A stretch of 64,000 nucleotides of DNA. Origin: SZUA-309 sp965215995 (lineage in GTDB: Bacteria > Pseudomonadota > Gammaproteobacteria > Pseudomonadales > Azotimanducaceae). Shown here in pieces: positions 9,385 to 17,941 of this stretch. Both the position numbers and the translations under genes were made by a program. The number at the start of each line of letters is the position of its first letter. The stretch's first letter is position 1. The notes beneath the pieces were generated by a model. It did not search any database. It was not told the origin of the DNA and worked only from the letters and a program-made list of their open reading frames with translations. The stretch covers positions 2,356,001 through 2,420,000 of the forward strand of contig OZ244128.1 of the NCBI GenBank assembly GCA_965215995.1. Direction: 5' to 3'.

Positions 9385-11394
9385 GTGGCTGCTGATCCCG
9401 CCGCATCCGTCACCACGCTGAAGGGCGTTGGTCCGAGCCTGGCAGAAAAGCTGGGCCGCCTGGGTGTGCATCGTCTGCTCGATCTACTTCTGCATCTGCC
9501 GCTGCGCTATCAGGATCGGTCCAGAATCGTCAGCTTGTCTTCCCTGGTCCCGGAACAGGAGTGCCTGGTGCAGGGTCAGATCGTAGACGCCAGACTCGCC
9601 TATGGCCGACGCCGTAGCCTGCTGGTGACGTTGGAAGATCAGACCGGCTACCTGAAACTCCGCTTCTTCTATTTCTCCCGAGGTCAGCAGAGCGCGCTCA
9701 AAACCGGCATGTACGTCCAGGCGTTCGGCCAGGTACGCATCAGCAGGGAGGGACTCGAGATGATCCACCCCGAGTACCGTACCTATCGGGACGCGCCACC
9801 CCCACCGGAGCCGGAACTGACCCCGGTTTATCCGACCACGAAGGGACTGGGTCAGGGTCGGCTGCGTACGCTGACGGATCAGATACTCAGCATGGATTGG
9901 CCTGAGGGTGACGGCACACCGTACTCGGATCTGCGTTTCCTGCATCGGCCACCAACCGATGCGGACGAAGAAAGCATCGCCGAGGTTCAGGCGCGCATCG
10001 CTCTGGATGAGCTGACCGCCTACTACCTCGTTATGCGTCACCGGCAATCCGACCGGGCCGGCCATCGCACGGTTGCTCTGCCTCAGGCAGCGCAACTCGG
10101 TCGGCAGCTGCTCAAGATCCTCGGCTTCCGTCTGACCGGTGCCCAGCGTCGGGTAACCACCGAGGTGCTCGAGGATCTCAGCCGCGATGTGCCCATGCTG
10201 CGACTGGTCCAGGGCGATGTGGGTTCCGGCAAAACGGTGATCGCCGCCTTTGCCGCTATCCGTGCCGCCGAGCACGGCGCCCAGACAGCACTGATGGCAC
10301 CGACGGAAATCCTCGCTGAGCAGCACTACCTGAACTTCGTCAGCTGGCTGGATCCACTTGGCATACCGGTCGTCCTGCTGACCGGATCCCTGAGCACGTC
10401 CGAACGGAAGCGTGCAGTAGCGGCCATCGAATCAGGCGAGGCGCTGGTGGCCGTTGGCACCCACGCCCTGTTTCAGAACTCGGTGAGCTTTCACCGCCTG
10501 GCGCTCACCGTTGTCGACGAGCAACACCGCTTCGGCGTCCACCAGCGCATGGCTCTGAAAGACAAAGGCCGGCTACCGCACCAGCTGGTGATGACAGCAA
10601 CTCCCATCCCGCGGACGTTGACCATGGCGCTCTATGCGGACATGGACGTGTCGACCCTGGATGAGCTGCCCGCAGGACGACAACCGGTCACCACTACCGT
10701 GGTGGCCGACGATCGCCGTGACGAGGTGCTGGCGCACCTCGTCACCGAGCTCGATGCGGGTCGTCAGGCCTATTGGGTCTGCCCACTGATCGAAGAGTCC
10801 GATGCGCTGGATGCCGCCTCCGTGGAAGGCACGCTTCCAGTGCTCAAAGACGCCCTGCCCGGGTGTCGGATCGACGTGCTACATGGTCGGATGAAGAGCG
10901 ACGAGAAAGCCAGGATCATGGCCGAGTTCAAGTCGGGCCGTGTGCAGCTGCTGCTGGCCACCACGGTGGTGGAGGTGGGCGTGGATGTGCCGAATGCCAC
11001 CCTGATGGTGATCGAAAACCCTGAGCGCATGGGTCTTGCGCAGCTGCATCAGCTGCGGGGCCGGGTGGGCAGGGGCTCGCATGCTTCCTACTGCGTGCTG
11101 CTTTACGCTACTCCGCTCTCTGAGACCAGCAGGCGCCGGCTCGGCGTGATCCGGGAGAGTCAGGACGGCTTCGAGATCGCCGAACAGGACCTGAACATTC
11201 GTGGACCCGGCGACCTGTTGGGTACCCGGCAGACGGGCGAGCAGCAGTTCAGGATCGCGGACCTGCGAACCCACGCCCATCTGATGCCGGAGGTGGTTCA
11301 GCGCGGCGATGAGTTGCTGAAATCGGATCGGGAGACGGCTGCCCGGTTACTCGGTATCTGGGCGCCTGCGGATTCGGGCCACGCCGGCGTTTAA
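9385..11394 (+). CDS. recG: ATP-dependent DNA helicase RecG
   Basis: Remodels stalled replication forks and branched recombination intermediates. The protein is 669 residues, slightly shorter than E. coli RecG (693). It starts with GTG and a helix-hairpin-like segment (LKGVGPSLAEKLGRLGV). The wedge/OB domain follows (LVTLEDQTGYLKLRFFYFSRGQ). The helicase core has Walker A GDVGSGKT (~277-284), the DEQH box VVDEQHRFGVHQR (~376), motif III MTATPIPRTL, LLLATTVVEVGVDVPNAT, and QLRGRVGRG. All motor motifs are intact. ridA lies 38 nt upstream, and the convergent symporter gene ends 9 nt downstream with no clear terminator between. Confidence 0.97.
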   Translation: MAADPAASVTTLKGVGPSLAEKLGRLGVHRLLDLLLHLPLRYQDRSRIVSLSSLVPEQECLVQGQIVDARLAYGRRRSLLVTLEDQTGYLKLRFFYFSRGQQSALKTGMYVQAFGQVRISREGLEMIHPEYRTYRDAPPPPEPELTPVYPTTKGLGQGRLRTLTDQILSMDWPEGDGTPYSDLRFLHRPPTDADEESIAEVQARIALDELTAYYLVMRHRQSDRAGHRTVALPQAAQLGRQLLKILGFRLTGAQRRVTTEVLEDLSRDVPMLRLVQGDVGSGKTVIAAFAAIRAAEHGAQTALMAPTEILAEQHYLNFVSWLDPLGIPVVLLTGSLSTSERKRAVAAIESGEALVAVGTHALFQNSVSFHRLALTVVDEQHRFGVHQRMALKDKGRLPHQLVMTATPIPRTLTMALYADMDVSTLDELPAGRQPVTTTVVADDRRDEVLAHLVTELDAGRQAYWVCPLIEESDALDAASVEGTLPVLKDALPGCRIDVLHGRMKSDEKARIMAEFKSGRVQLLLATTVVEVGVDVPNATLMVIENPERMGLAQLHQLRGRVGRGSHASYCVLLYATPLSETSRRRLGVIRESQDGFEIAEQDLNIRGPGDLLGTRQTGEQQFRIADLRTHAHLMPEVVQRGDELLKSDRETAARLLGIWAPADSGHAGV

Positions 11395-11403
11395 CGCCAG
11401 TGC

Positions 11404-12693
11404 TCAAGCAGCGGATCGGTTGCGCTTGGGTACCACCCGGCCCGCGTCCGGGTCGTTGAACACGTCCATGTCCAGATCGTCTTCCGACTTCGCGACTATG
11501 GTGGCCACAGTGCCGTCCCCCACCACGTTCACCGACGTGCGCAACATGTCCAGCAGCCGGTCGATGCCGATGATGAGGCCAATGCCTTCCACCGGCAGGC
11601 CTACCTGTCCCAGCACCATGGCCAGCATGATCAGCCCCACGCCCGGAACACCGGCGGTGCCGATGGATGCGAGCGTAGCGGTAAGGATCACCATCAGGTA
11701 GTCGGCAACGGTGAGGTCGTATACATAGAACTGGGCAATGAAGACCGTGGCCACACCCTGCATGATGGCGGTGCCATCCATATTGACAGTGGCCCCCAAT
11801 GGCACGGCGAAGGAAGCGACTTCGTTTTTGACACCCACCCGCTTCTCGACCGTACGCAGAGTCACCGGCAGGGTGGCACCACTGGAAGAGGTGGAGAACG
11901 CTACCAGCATGGGCTCGCGCATCTTGGCGAAGAACTGCAGCGGATTGATCCTCGCCAGCAAGGTGAGCAGGCTCGGGTAAACCACGGTGGCGTGAAGCAC
12001 GAGCGCCAGCACCACGGTGCCGAAGTAAGCCGCCAGCTTGCCGATCTCGGCCCAGCCGACCCTGGTGAAGAGCACACCCATGAGGCAGAACACCCCGTAA
12101 GGCGCGAGCGCGATCAGCATGGTGATCAGCTTCATCAGGATCTCGTTGAGATCTGTGAAGAGGGCGTTGATCCGCTCTCCTGCCTCTCCGGACCGGGACA
12201 GCGCTATACCCAGCAACAGGGCGAAAACGATGACCTGCAGCATGTTGCCCTGGGCCATCGCGGCGACGGGGTTGGTTGGGAAGATATTGATCAGCGTGTC
12301 TTTGATGCTCTGCGCTTCTTTCGGCACGAAATCGGAAGCCGTGATGTTGGCATCGGACGCGCCTTCACCGGGCGCGATCAGGAGGGCCAGCAGAAGTGCG
12401 ATGCTGATGGCGACGCCTGTGGTGAGCAGATAGAGACCGACCGTCTTGCCGCCGACCCGGCCCATATTGCCGTGACCGCCCAGGCTCGCCGCGCCGCAGA
12501 CCAGTGAAACAAAGACCAGGGGCACCACCATGAGCTTGAGGCTGGCAATGAAGATCTGGCCACCGGCATCGAGCAGGCCGTCGATGAGGTAGGTGCGAAT
12601 CAGGCCGTCGGGCTCAGCGCCTGTCAGCTGCACGAGCATGCCGAGGGTCAGGCCCGCGACCATGCCGATCAGAATGCGGATGGTCAGGTTCAT
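11404..12693 (-). CDS. Dicarboxylate/amino acid:cation symporter (DAACS, GltP/DctA type)
   Basis: Inner-membrane secondary transporter of the glutamate/aspartate/C4-dicarboxylate family, driven by H+ or Na+. The protein is 429 residues with about eight hydrophobic segments plus two hairpins. The first hairpin carries STSSSGATLPVTL, and the core has GATVNMDGTAIMQGVATVFIAQFY, the NMDGT signature. The C-terminal part (AGVPGVGLIMLAMVLGQVGLPVEGIGLIIGIDRLLDMLRT) holds the second hairpin and the substrate-binding Asp (IDRLLDMLRT). Substrate cannot be fixed from sequence; an acidic amino acid is the best guess. The start is ATG 12693; the upstream gene on the same strand is rubredoxin, 61 nt away. 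Confidence 0.93.
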   Translation of the reverse strand: MNLTIRILIGMVAGLTLGMLVQLTGAEPDGLIRTYLIDGLLDAGGQIFIASLKLMVVPLVFVSLVCGAASLGGHGNMGRVGGKTVGLYLLTTGVAISIALLLALLIAPGEGASDANITASDFVPKEAQSIKDTLINIFPTNPVAAMAQGNMLQVIVFALLLGIALSRSGEAGERINALFTDLNEILMKLITMLIALAPYGVFCLMGVLFTRVGWAEIGKLAAYFGTVVLALVLHATVVYPSLLTLLARINPLQFFAKMREPMLVAFSTSSSGATLPVTLRTVEKRVGVKNEVASFAVPLGATVNMDGTAIMQGVATVFIAQFYVYDLTVADYLMVILTATLASIGTAGVPGVGLIMLAMVLGQVGLPVEGIGLIIGIDRLLDMLRTSVNVVGDGTVATIVAKSEDDLDMDVFNDPDAGRVVPKRNRSAA

Positions 12694-12754
12694 GGTCGGG
12701 CCTCTATCAGTGGGTGAGTCAGGAAAGGGCTCGTCTGTCCGCGCGCGGAACGGA

Positions 12755-12922
12755 TCAGCCGACCTCGATCATCTCGAAATCTTCCTTGCTGACCCCGCAC
12801 TCGGGGCAGACGAAATCCTCCGGAACGTCTTCCCAACGGGTACCGGGTGCGACGTTTTCTTCCTCGCATCCTTCCGCTTCGTCGTAGATCCAGCCGCAGA
12901 CGATGCACTGCCACTTCCGCAT
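12755..12922 (-). CDS. Rubredoxin (55 residues)
   Basis: A small one-electron carrier with a single Fe(SCys)4 site. Translation begins MRKWQCIVCGWIYDEAEG and continues to FVCPECGVSKEDFEMIEVG. The four ligands are Cys6, Cys9, Cys39 and Cys42 in the two canonical CxxCG knuckles. The aromatic and acidic residues between them (GTRWEDVPEDF) match the family. In Pseudomonas, rubredoxins sit close to ubiA/ubiC, as here. The partner (rubredoxin reductase, hydroxylase or another redox enzyme) is not in the window. Divergent from ubiA across 115 bp. Confidence 0.95.
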   Translation of the reverse strand: MRKWQCIVCGWIYDEAEGCEEENVAPGTRWEDVPEDFVCPECGVSKEDFEMIEVG

Positions 12923-12959
12923 GATTTACCCGCTTTCCGGCTCCTAAATTAAGGCGCGT

Positions 12960-12988
12960 AAACTACTTGCCCGTCCCCGAAAAATCAA
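12960..12988 (-). promoter_or_regulatory. Possible promoter for the rubredoxin gene
   Basis: Read on the minus strand, TTGATT and TAGTTT are 17 nt apart in the spacer between rubredoxin and ubiA. The -35 matches 4 of 6 consensus bases, and the -10 also matches 4 of 6. This is a weak prediction, supported mainly by spacing and position. Confidence 0.3.
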
Positions 12989-13037
12989 TTGGATAGCAAT
13001 GCCCGGGGGCGCCCCATGAACTATCATTGGCCGCCAG

Positions 13038-13988
13038 ATGGACCAGGTAAAAGCGGAAATCGGGCGCCATGCGACAGCCAACGGTGAGGACGGCTTTGCG
13101 GCATTGCGTCCCTATCTCGCCCTCATGCGAGCCGACCGGCCCGTAGGCACTCTGCTGCTGCTCTGGCCGACCCTTGCGGCCCTCTGGCTGGCAGCGGACG
13201 GTGTGCCGCCCTTCGGACTCATCGTCGTGTTCAGCCTCGGCACCTGGCTCATGCGCTCGGCCGGTTGCGTGATCAACGATATCGCCGATCGGAAAGTCGA
13301 CGGCCATGTCATGCGCACACAGCAACGGCCTCTGGCCACGGGTGCCGTGAGCACAGGCAATGCGGTCCTGCTCTTTCTGGGCCTGGCGGCCGCGGCGGGA
13401 TTGCTGCTCATCTTCCTGAATCCAATGACCCGACTCCTGGCGGTGGCCGGGCTCGGCATCGCCGCCGTCTACCCGCTCATGAAGCGCTGGACTTATCTGC
13501 CCCAGGTGGTGCTCGGCACCGCCTTCAGCTGGGGGCTGATCATGGCGTACTCGGCCGTGCAGAGCCGATTGCCCATCGATGCCTGGTTGCTGTTCATCGC
13601 CAGCCTGACCTGGATCGTGGCGTACGACACCATGTACGCCATGGTAGACCGTGAAGATGATCTAAAAATCGGCGTGCGCTCCACGGCCATCCTGTTCGGC
13701 GCTCAGGACCGGCTCATGATCGCCCTGCTGCAGGGCGTCACGCTGACCGCCCTTTTCCTGCTGGCCGAGGTCATCGCCGCACGGGGTGCTTTCCAGCTCA
13801 GCCTCTTGGCGATCATCGGCTTCTTCCTCTATCAGCACTATCTGATCCGCAATCGGGACAGAGACGGCTGTTTCGCCGCGTTCGCCAACAACGTCTGGGT
13901 CGGCTTCGCCCTGTTCATCGGCGCGGTGCTGGAGCTCTCCATTCTGCCTCTGCTGGCCGGCATGCCGTTCTTCGGAATCACCCTCTGA
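13038..13988 (+). CDS. ubiA: 4-hydroxybenzoate octaprenyltransferase
   Basis: Integral membrane prenyltransferase that attaches the polyprenyl tail to 4-hydroxybenzoate in ubiquinone synthesis. It is 316 residues, with an N-terminal extension of ~20 residues before RPYLALMRADRPVGTLLLLWPTLAALWLA, the UbiA signature. The two Asp-rich, Mg-diphosphate-binding motifs are present: NDIADRKVD (~79-87) and DTMYAMVDREDD (~197-208). About eight to nine hydrophobic segments fit the family fold. ubiC (chorismate lyase), its usual neighbour, is not adjacent. The stop codon is embedded in CTGATC, where a dctQ start may overlap. Confidence 0.96.
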   Translation: MDQVKAEIGRHATANGEDGFAALRPYLALMRADRPVGTLLLLWPTLAALWLAADGVPPFGLIVVFSLGTWLMRSAGCVINDIADRKVDGHVMRTQQRPLATGAVSTGNAVLLFLGLAAAAGLLLIFLNPMTRLLAVAGLGIAAVYPLMKRWTYLPQVVLGTAFSWGLIMAYSAVQSRLPIDAWLLFIASLTWIVAYDTMYAMVDREDDLKIGVRSTAILFGAQDRLMIALLQGVTLTALFLLAEVIAARGAFQLSLLAIIGFFLYQHYLIRNRDRDGCFAAFANNVWVGFALFIGAVLELSILPLLAGMPFFGITL

Positions 13989-14029
13989 TCAGATTCGTCG
14001 AGCAGACCATCGAACGTATCGGCCACACC

Positions 14030-14494
14030 GTGGCCTGGCTCATCTTCGTGATGGCCCTGACGACCTTCGCCATCGTGCTGTTCCGCTATGGATTCAATCT
14101 GGGCGCGATCGCTGTGCAGGAGAGCGTCCTCTACCTGCATGCCATCGCCTTCATGCTGGGTATCCCTTACGCGCTGAAGACGGATGAACACGTTCGGGTG
14201 GACGTGATCTACGCTCGCCTCTCAGCGCGGGCCAAGGCGGTAGTAAACGGGCTCGGTCATTGCCTCTTTCTGCTACCTTTCGCACTGACACTCTTCTGGT
14301 TGTCACTACCCTATGTCGGCGCTTCCTGGCGAATTCTCGAGGGCTCCCCCGAGGTAGGCGGCATTCCCGGAGTTTTCATTCTGAAAACCCTGATCCCCGT
14401 CACCAGCGTCCTGCTCCTGCTGCAGGGTCTGGTGGGCATCACGCAGGCGGTTCGCGGCGCTCGATCGCATCGACCTCCGGAGCCTGGCCCTTGA
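14030..14494 (+). CDS. dctQ: TRAP transporter small permease (DctQ type)
   Basis: Small membrane subunit of a TRAP (tripartite ATP-independent periplasmic) transporter, working with DctM and a periplasmic binding protein to import carboxylates with Na+ or H+. The hydrophobic segments AWLIFVMALTTFAIVLFRY, QESVLYLHAIAFMLGIPYAL, GLGHCLFLLPFALTLFWL and TLIPVTSVLLLLQGLVGI give the expected four helices, with DEHVRVDVIY between helices 2 and 3. The GTG at 14030 would cut into helix 1. The same frame stays open upstream and encodes IRFVEQTIERIGHT, a typical DctQ N-terminus, back to a CTG at 13985 overlapping the ubiA stop (CTGA). The true start may therefore be that rare CTG. Confidence 0.85.
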   Translation: MAWLIFVMALTTFAIVLFRYGFNLGAIAVQESVLYLHAIAFMLGIPYALKTDEHVRVDVIYARLSARAKAVVNGLGHCLFLLPFALTLFWLSLPYVGASWRILEGSPEVGGIPGVFILKTLIPVTSVLLLLQGLVGITQAVRGARSHRPPEPGP

Positions 14495-15873
14495 TCCCTC
14501 TTGCCATGTTCGCCGCGACCTTTGCCGCGCTGCTGGCGGGGTACCCGGTAGCGCTGACGCTGGCGGGGGTTGCCTTGCTGTTTGCCTTCGGCGGCGTGCT
14601 CACCGGTACCTTCAGCCCCACGGATCTCGGTTTCCTGCCAAACCGGCTGTTCGGCATCATGACTAACCAGACCATGCTGGCGGTGCCGCTGTTCGTACTC
14701 ATGGGCGTGGTGCTGGAGAAAACGCGGATCGCGGAATCTCTGCTCGAATCCATGAGCGCGCTGCTGGCCAGCAATCGCAGCGGCCTGGCGGTTTCCGTGA
14801 TTCTGGTGGGCATGCTGATGGCTGCGAGCACGGGCATCGTCGGCGCGACGGTCGTGACCATGGGCCTCATGGCGCTGCCCGCCATGCTGAAGCAAGGCTA
14901 CGATCCGCGCCTCGCCACAGGCACCATTGCATCGACCGGCACCCTGGGGCAGATCATTCCTCCTTCGATCGCACTGGTTCTGCTCGGTGATGTGCTCGGC
15001 AATGCCTACCAACAGGCGCAGCTGGATGCCGGGGTGTTCGCACCGGATACGGTTTCCGTGGGAGATCTGTTTGCGGGTGCATTGATCCCAGGGCTATTGC
15101 TGGTGCTCCTCTACCTCCTCTACGCGCTGGTCAGAACGGCACTGACGAGTCCTGACGGAGGGGTGGAGGGTACTCGCCCTGCAGCCTCCTTCCACGGCCC
15201 GGTGACCGGGCGGCTTCTCAAGGATCTGATCAGCCCCCTCCTGCTCATCGTGCTGGTACTCGGCTCCATTCTCGGCGGTCTGGCCACACCCACCGAAGCG
15301 GCAGGCGTGGGTGCCGTCGGTGCGCTCATGCTCGGCATGCTGCGCAGCGGTGCCGACCGGCTGGACCTTGCGCGGCTCCGAAGCGCCGGCCGACAGACCC
15401 TCGGCACCACCAGCATGGTCTTCTTCATCCTGATCGGGGCCTCTCTTTTCTCCCTGGTTTTTCGGGGCTACGGCGGCGACGAGCTGGTCCAGGGGCTGTT
15501 CGAGCAGATGCCCGGTGGCACCTGGGGTGCGCTGGCGGTAGTGATGCTGATCATTTTCCTGCTCGGGTTCATGCTCGATTTCATAGAGATCACCTTTGTG
15601 GTGGTACCCATTGTCGGTCCCATCCTTCTCGGCATGGGGATCGACCCGATCTGGCTCGGCGTGCTGATTGCGGTGAATCTGCAGACCTCCTTCCTGACCC
15701 CGCCATTCGGCTTCGCGCTCTTCTACCTGCGCGGCGTCACCCCGGAACACATCCCCACCAGCGCTATTTACAGGGGCGTGGGACCATTTGTCATACTGCA
15801 GCTTCTGCTGCTGGCAGCCCTCCTGCTCTGGCCCGCGCTGGCCACCTGGTTGCCTGAGCGGTTGTACGGCTGA
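14491..15873 (+). CDS. dctM: TRAP transporter large permease (DctM type)
   Basis: The large, pore-forming TRAP subunit in the inner membrane. From the TTG at 14491 (TTGA overlap with the dctQ stop) it is 460 residues and begins IPLAMFAATFAALLAGYPVALTLAGVALLFAF, the usual DctM N-terminus; ATG 14506 is the alternative. About 12 hydrophobic segments are visible. Family landmarks include LAVPLFVLMGVVLEKTRIAE, GTIASTGTLGQIIPPSIALVLLG, LGFMLDFIEITFVVVPIVGPIL and FLTPPFGFALFYLRGV. It is translationally coupled to dctQ. The binding protein that presumably partners it is encoded ~2 kb away on the opposite strand (17942-19066). Confidence 0.95.
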   Translation: MIPLAMFAATFAALLAGYPVALTLAGVALLFAFGGVLTGTFSPTDLGFLPNRLFGIMTNQTMLAVPLFVLMGVVLEKTRIAESLLESMSALLASNRSGLAVSVILVGMLMAASTGIVGATVVTMGLMALPAMLKQGYDPRLATGTIASTGTLGQIIPPSIALVLLGDVLGNAYQQAQLDAGVFAPDTVSVGDLFAGALIPGLLLVLLYLLYALVRTALTSPDGGVEGTRPAASFHGPVTGRLLKDLISPLLLIVLVLGSILGGLATPTEAAGVGAVGALMLGMLRSGADRLDLARLRSAGRQTLGTTSMVFFILIGASLFSLVFRGYGGDELVQGLFEQMPGGTWGALAVVMLIIFLLGFMLDFIEITFVVVPIVGPILLGMGIDPIWLGVLIAVNLQTSFLTPPFGFALFYLRGVTPEHIPTSAIYRGVGPFVILQLLLLAALLLWPALATWLPERLYG

Positions 15874-15894
15874 CGACGCGAACACGATATATCC

Positions 15895-17067
15895 ATGCAC
15901 GAAGACAGAACCATACTCACCGATCTGAAGATCTGGGACGGTGAGCGCAGCCTGGAGACGAACACCCTGGTTCTGAACGGGCACCGCATCGAAATCCTCT
16001 GTGACAAAACCGCGCTGTCGCCAGCCGAAAAACGCCTGTCCCGGTCCATGGCCGGCATGACGGCTCTGCCGGGATTAATGGATGGGCATGTGCACATGGT
16101 GCTGGATCCAAACCGATCCTCGCCGCCCGCAGCCGACGAGCTGCCGGATCCCGCGGCCATGCGCGAACGGGCAGTAATGATGGTGCGAGCCGGCATCACA
16201 ACCGCACGGGACTTGGGCGGTGGCGCCTGGCTGGAGCTGGAACTTCGGGATGCCATCGAGCGCGGCGAGGTGCCCGGACCACGGCTGTTGTGCTCGGGAC
16301 AGCCGGTGACCTGCACCGGTGGTCATTGCCATTTCTGGGGCGGGGAGGCGGCCGATGCAGATGCGGCGAAGGCCGTCATCGACCGACAGGTCGCTCATCA
16401 GGTGGATCTGGTGAAAGTCATGGCCACCGGCGGACGTTTCACCCGTGGCTCAAAGCCGGGAGCCCCGCAGTTCGAACTATCCGTTCTCACCCAGATCGTC
16501 GACTACGCCCGGGAGCACGGTTTGAGCGTTGCGGCCCATTGCCACGGCACGCCGGGGATAGACGCCGCGGTACGGGCAGGCGTGCACTCCGTCGAGCACT
16601 GCTCCTGGGTCGGGGACGGAGGCTGGGCGAGCGACTACCAGGTCGGCGTGGTGGAACAGATGCTCAAGCACGGAACCTGGGTCTCGCCCACCATTAACAC
16701 CGGCTGGCAACGGATGCTGGATGCGAACAATCAGACCCTGGTTGGCATGCGGACCGCGCTCAAGGACATGCGTGCGCGCGGTGTCCCGTTCATGGCTTCC
16801 ACCGATGCAGGGATTCCCGGGGTCTTTCATCATGACCTGCCAAAGGCGCTTCGCGTGTATGGCAAGGTCGCCGAGCTCAGCAACGAACAGGTGCTGCGCT
16901 CGGCAACCTCAGAGGCTGCACGGGGCCTCGGTATCGACACGTCGACCGGCCGAATTGCTGCCGGGCTTTTAGCAGACGTGCTGGTGGTGGACGGCAATCC
17001 GCTGGAGAGCATCGAGGCGCTCGGCCGGCCGGCTGGGATCTGGGCAAGGGGTGTGGCTGTCCTTTAG
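15895..17067 (+). CDS. Metal-dependent amidohydrolase (imidazolonepropionase/prolidase-like)
   Basis: A cyclic amidohydrolase of the imidazolonepropionase-like branch, 390 residues, probably cytoplasmic (no signal peptide). Metal-site elements are complete: LPGLMDGHVHMV (HxH), LVKVMATGG (Lys expected to be carboxylated), LSVAAHCHG and HSVEHCSW (two His), and MASTDAGIPG (Asp). These define the binuclear or mononuclear hydrolase core; the substrate cannot be read from them. It lies 21 nt after dctM, so it is likely co-expressed with the transporter and may act on the imported compound or a derivative. That link is inference. Confidence 0.88.
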   Translation: MHEDRTILTDLKIWDGERSLETNTLVLNGHRIEILCDKTALSPAEKRLSRSMAGMTALPGLMDGHVHMVLDPNRSSPPAADELPDPAAMRERAVMMVRAGITTARDLGGGAWLELELRDAIERGEVPGPRLLCSGQPVTCTGGHCHFWGGEAADADAAKAVIDRQVAHQVDLVKVMATGGRFTRGSKPGAPQFELSVLTQIVDYAREHGLSVAAHCHGTPGIDAAVRAGVHSVEHCSWVGDGGWASDYQVGVVEQMLKHGTWVSPTINTGWQRMLDANNQTLVGMRTALKDMRARGVPFMASTDAGIPGVFHHDLPKALRVYGKVAELSNEQVLRSATSEAARGLGIDTSTGRIAAGLLADVLVVDGNPLESIEALGRPAGIWARGVAVL

Positions 17068-17110
17068 GTGGATTTCCACGACCAACGCGACCGAGCGGCG
17101 CCGGTCCGGC

Positions 17111-17938
17111 TCAATTCTCGTCGCCACGCCATACGGGCGCTCGCTTCTCCAGAAAGGCCTGCACCCCTTCCGCGTAGTCCGGCTCCTTCATCATCTGACT
17201 GAGCAGATCTTCCGAGGCTGTGACGGAGACGTCCACCGTCTGCTGCAGATCCCGGTAGATCTGCCAGCGGGTCTGCCTCAATGAGTTGGGCGACACGCTG
17301 GCGATCAGATTTCTGGCGTATTCGAGCGTGCGGCCGAGTACTTCTTCGGCCGGCAACACCTCATTCACCAGACCAAGCGCCAACGCTTCCTCTGCAGTGA
17401 AGGCCCGGGACGACAGCAGCAGCTCGTTGGCTCGAGTCAGACCCAGCATCCTCGGCAGCAGCCAGGAAAGCCCGTATTCGGCCGGCAGGTTGAGTTTTCC
17501 ATGGGCGGTCGTGAATTTGGCACCCGCGGCGGCGAAGCGCAGGTCGGTAAAGCAGGCGAGCGCCAGACCCACGCCAGCCGCCGGGCCGTTCATTGCCGCC
17601 AGGATGGGTTTGCTGAGCCCATACTGGTAGGCAAAGCTGGCATCGAAGCGATCGTCCACCCCGAAACCCGGCATGGCCATCTCCTTCGGCGTGCCCGGAT
17701 CGTAGCCACCTTTCTTCGCGTGGCCGGTGAGCGCTTCCGCGTCCCCACCCACACAGAATCCCCGGCCCTTACCGGTAACCACGATGGCGCCCACATCGGC
17801 ATTCTCATCGAGCTCGGAAAGGCACCAGCGATATTCGGTGTGCATCCGCCCGGTCCAGGCATTCATCCGTTGCGGCCGATTGAGGGTGATCAGTCCGATG
17901 CCATCTTCGATGAGAAGCTGGGTCGCCTTCAGTTCCAT
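17111..17938 (-). CDS. Enoyl-CoA hydratase/isomerase (crotonase) family protein
   Basis: A 275-residue crotonase-fold enzyme. The N-terminus reads ATQLLIEDGIGLITLNRPQRMNAWTG. The oxyanion-hole segment is AMNGPAAGVGLALACFTDLRFAA, and GLSWLLPRMLGLTRANELLLSSRAFTAEEALALGLVNEV includes a Glu (ANELLL) at a position often catalytic. Members act on acyl-CoA thioesters as hydratases, isomerases or hydrolases; which one is not decidable here. An unusual Gly/Lys-rich insertion (TGHAKKGGYDPGTPKEMAM) follows GDAEAL. The gene starts 3 nt after dctP ends, so the two are surely co-transcribed, suggesting that a transported acid is activated to a CoA ester and processed. Confidence 0.9.
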   Translation of the reverse strand: MELKATQLLIEDGIGLITLNRPQRMNAWTGRMHTEYRWCLSELDENADVGAIVVTGKGRGFCVGGDAEALTGHAKKGGYDPGTPKEMAMPGFGVDDRFDASFAYQYGLSKPILAAMNGPAAGVGLALACFTDLRFAAAGAKFTTAHGKLNLPAEYGLSWLLPRMLGLTRANELLLSSRAFTAEEALALGLVNEVLPAEEVLGRTLEYARNLIASVSPNSLRQTRWQIYRDLQQTVDVSVTASEDLLSQMMKEPDYAEGVQAFLEKRAPVWRGDEN

Positions 17939-17941
17939 CGC

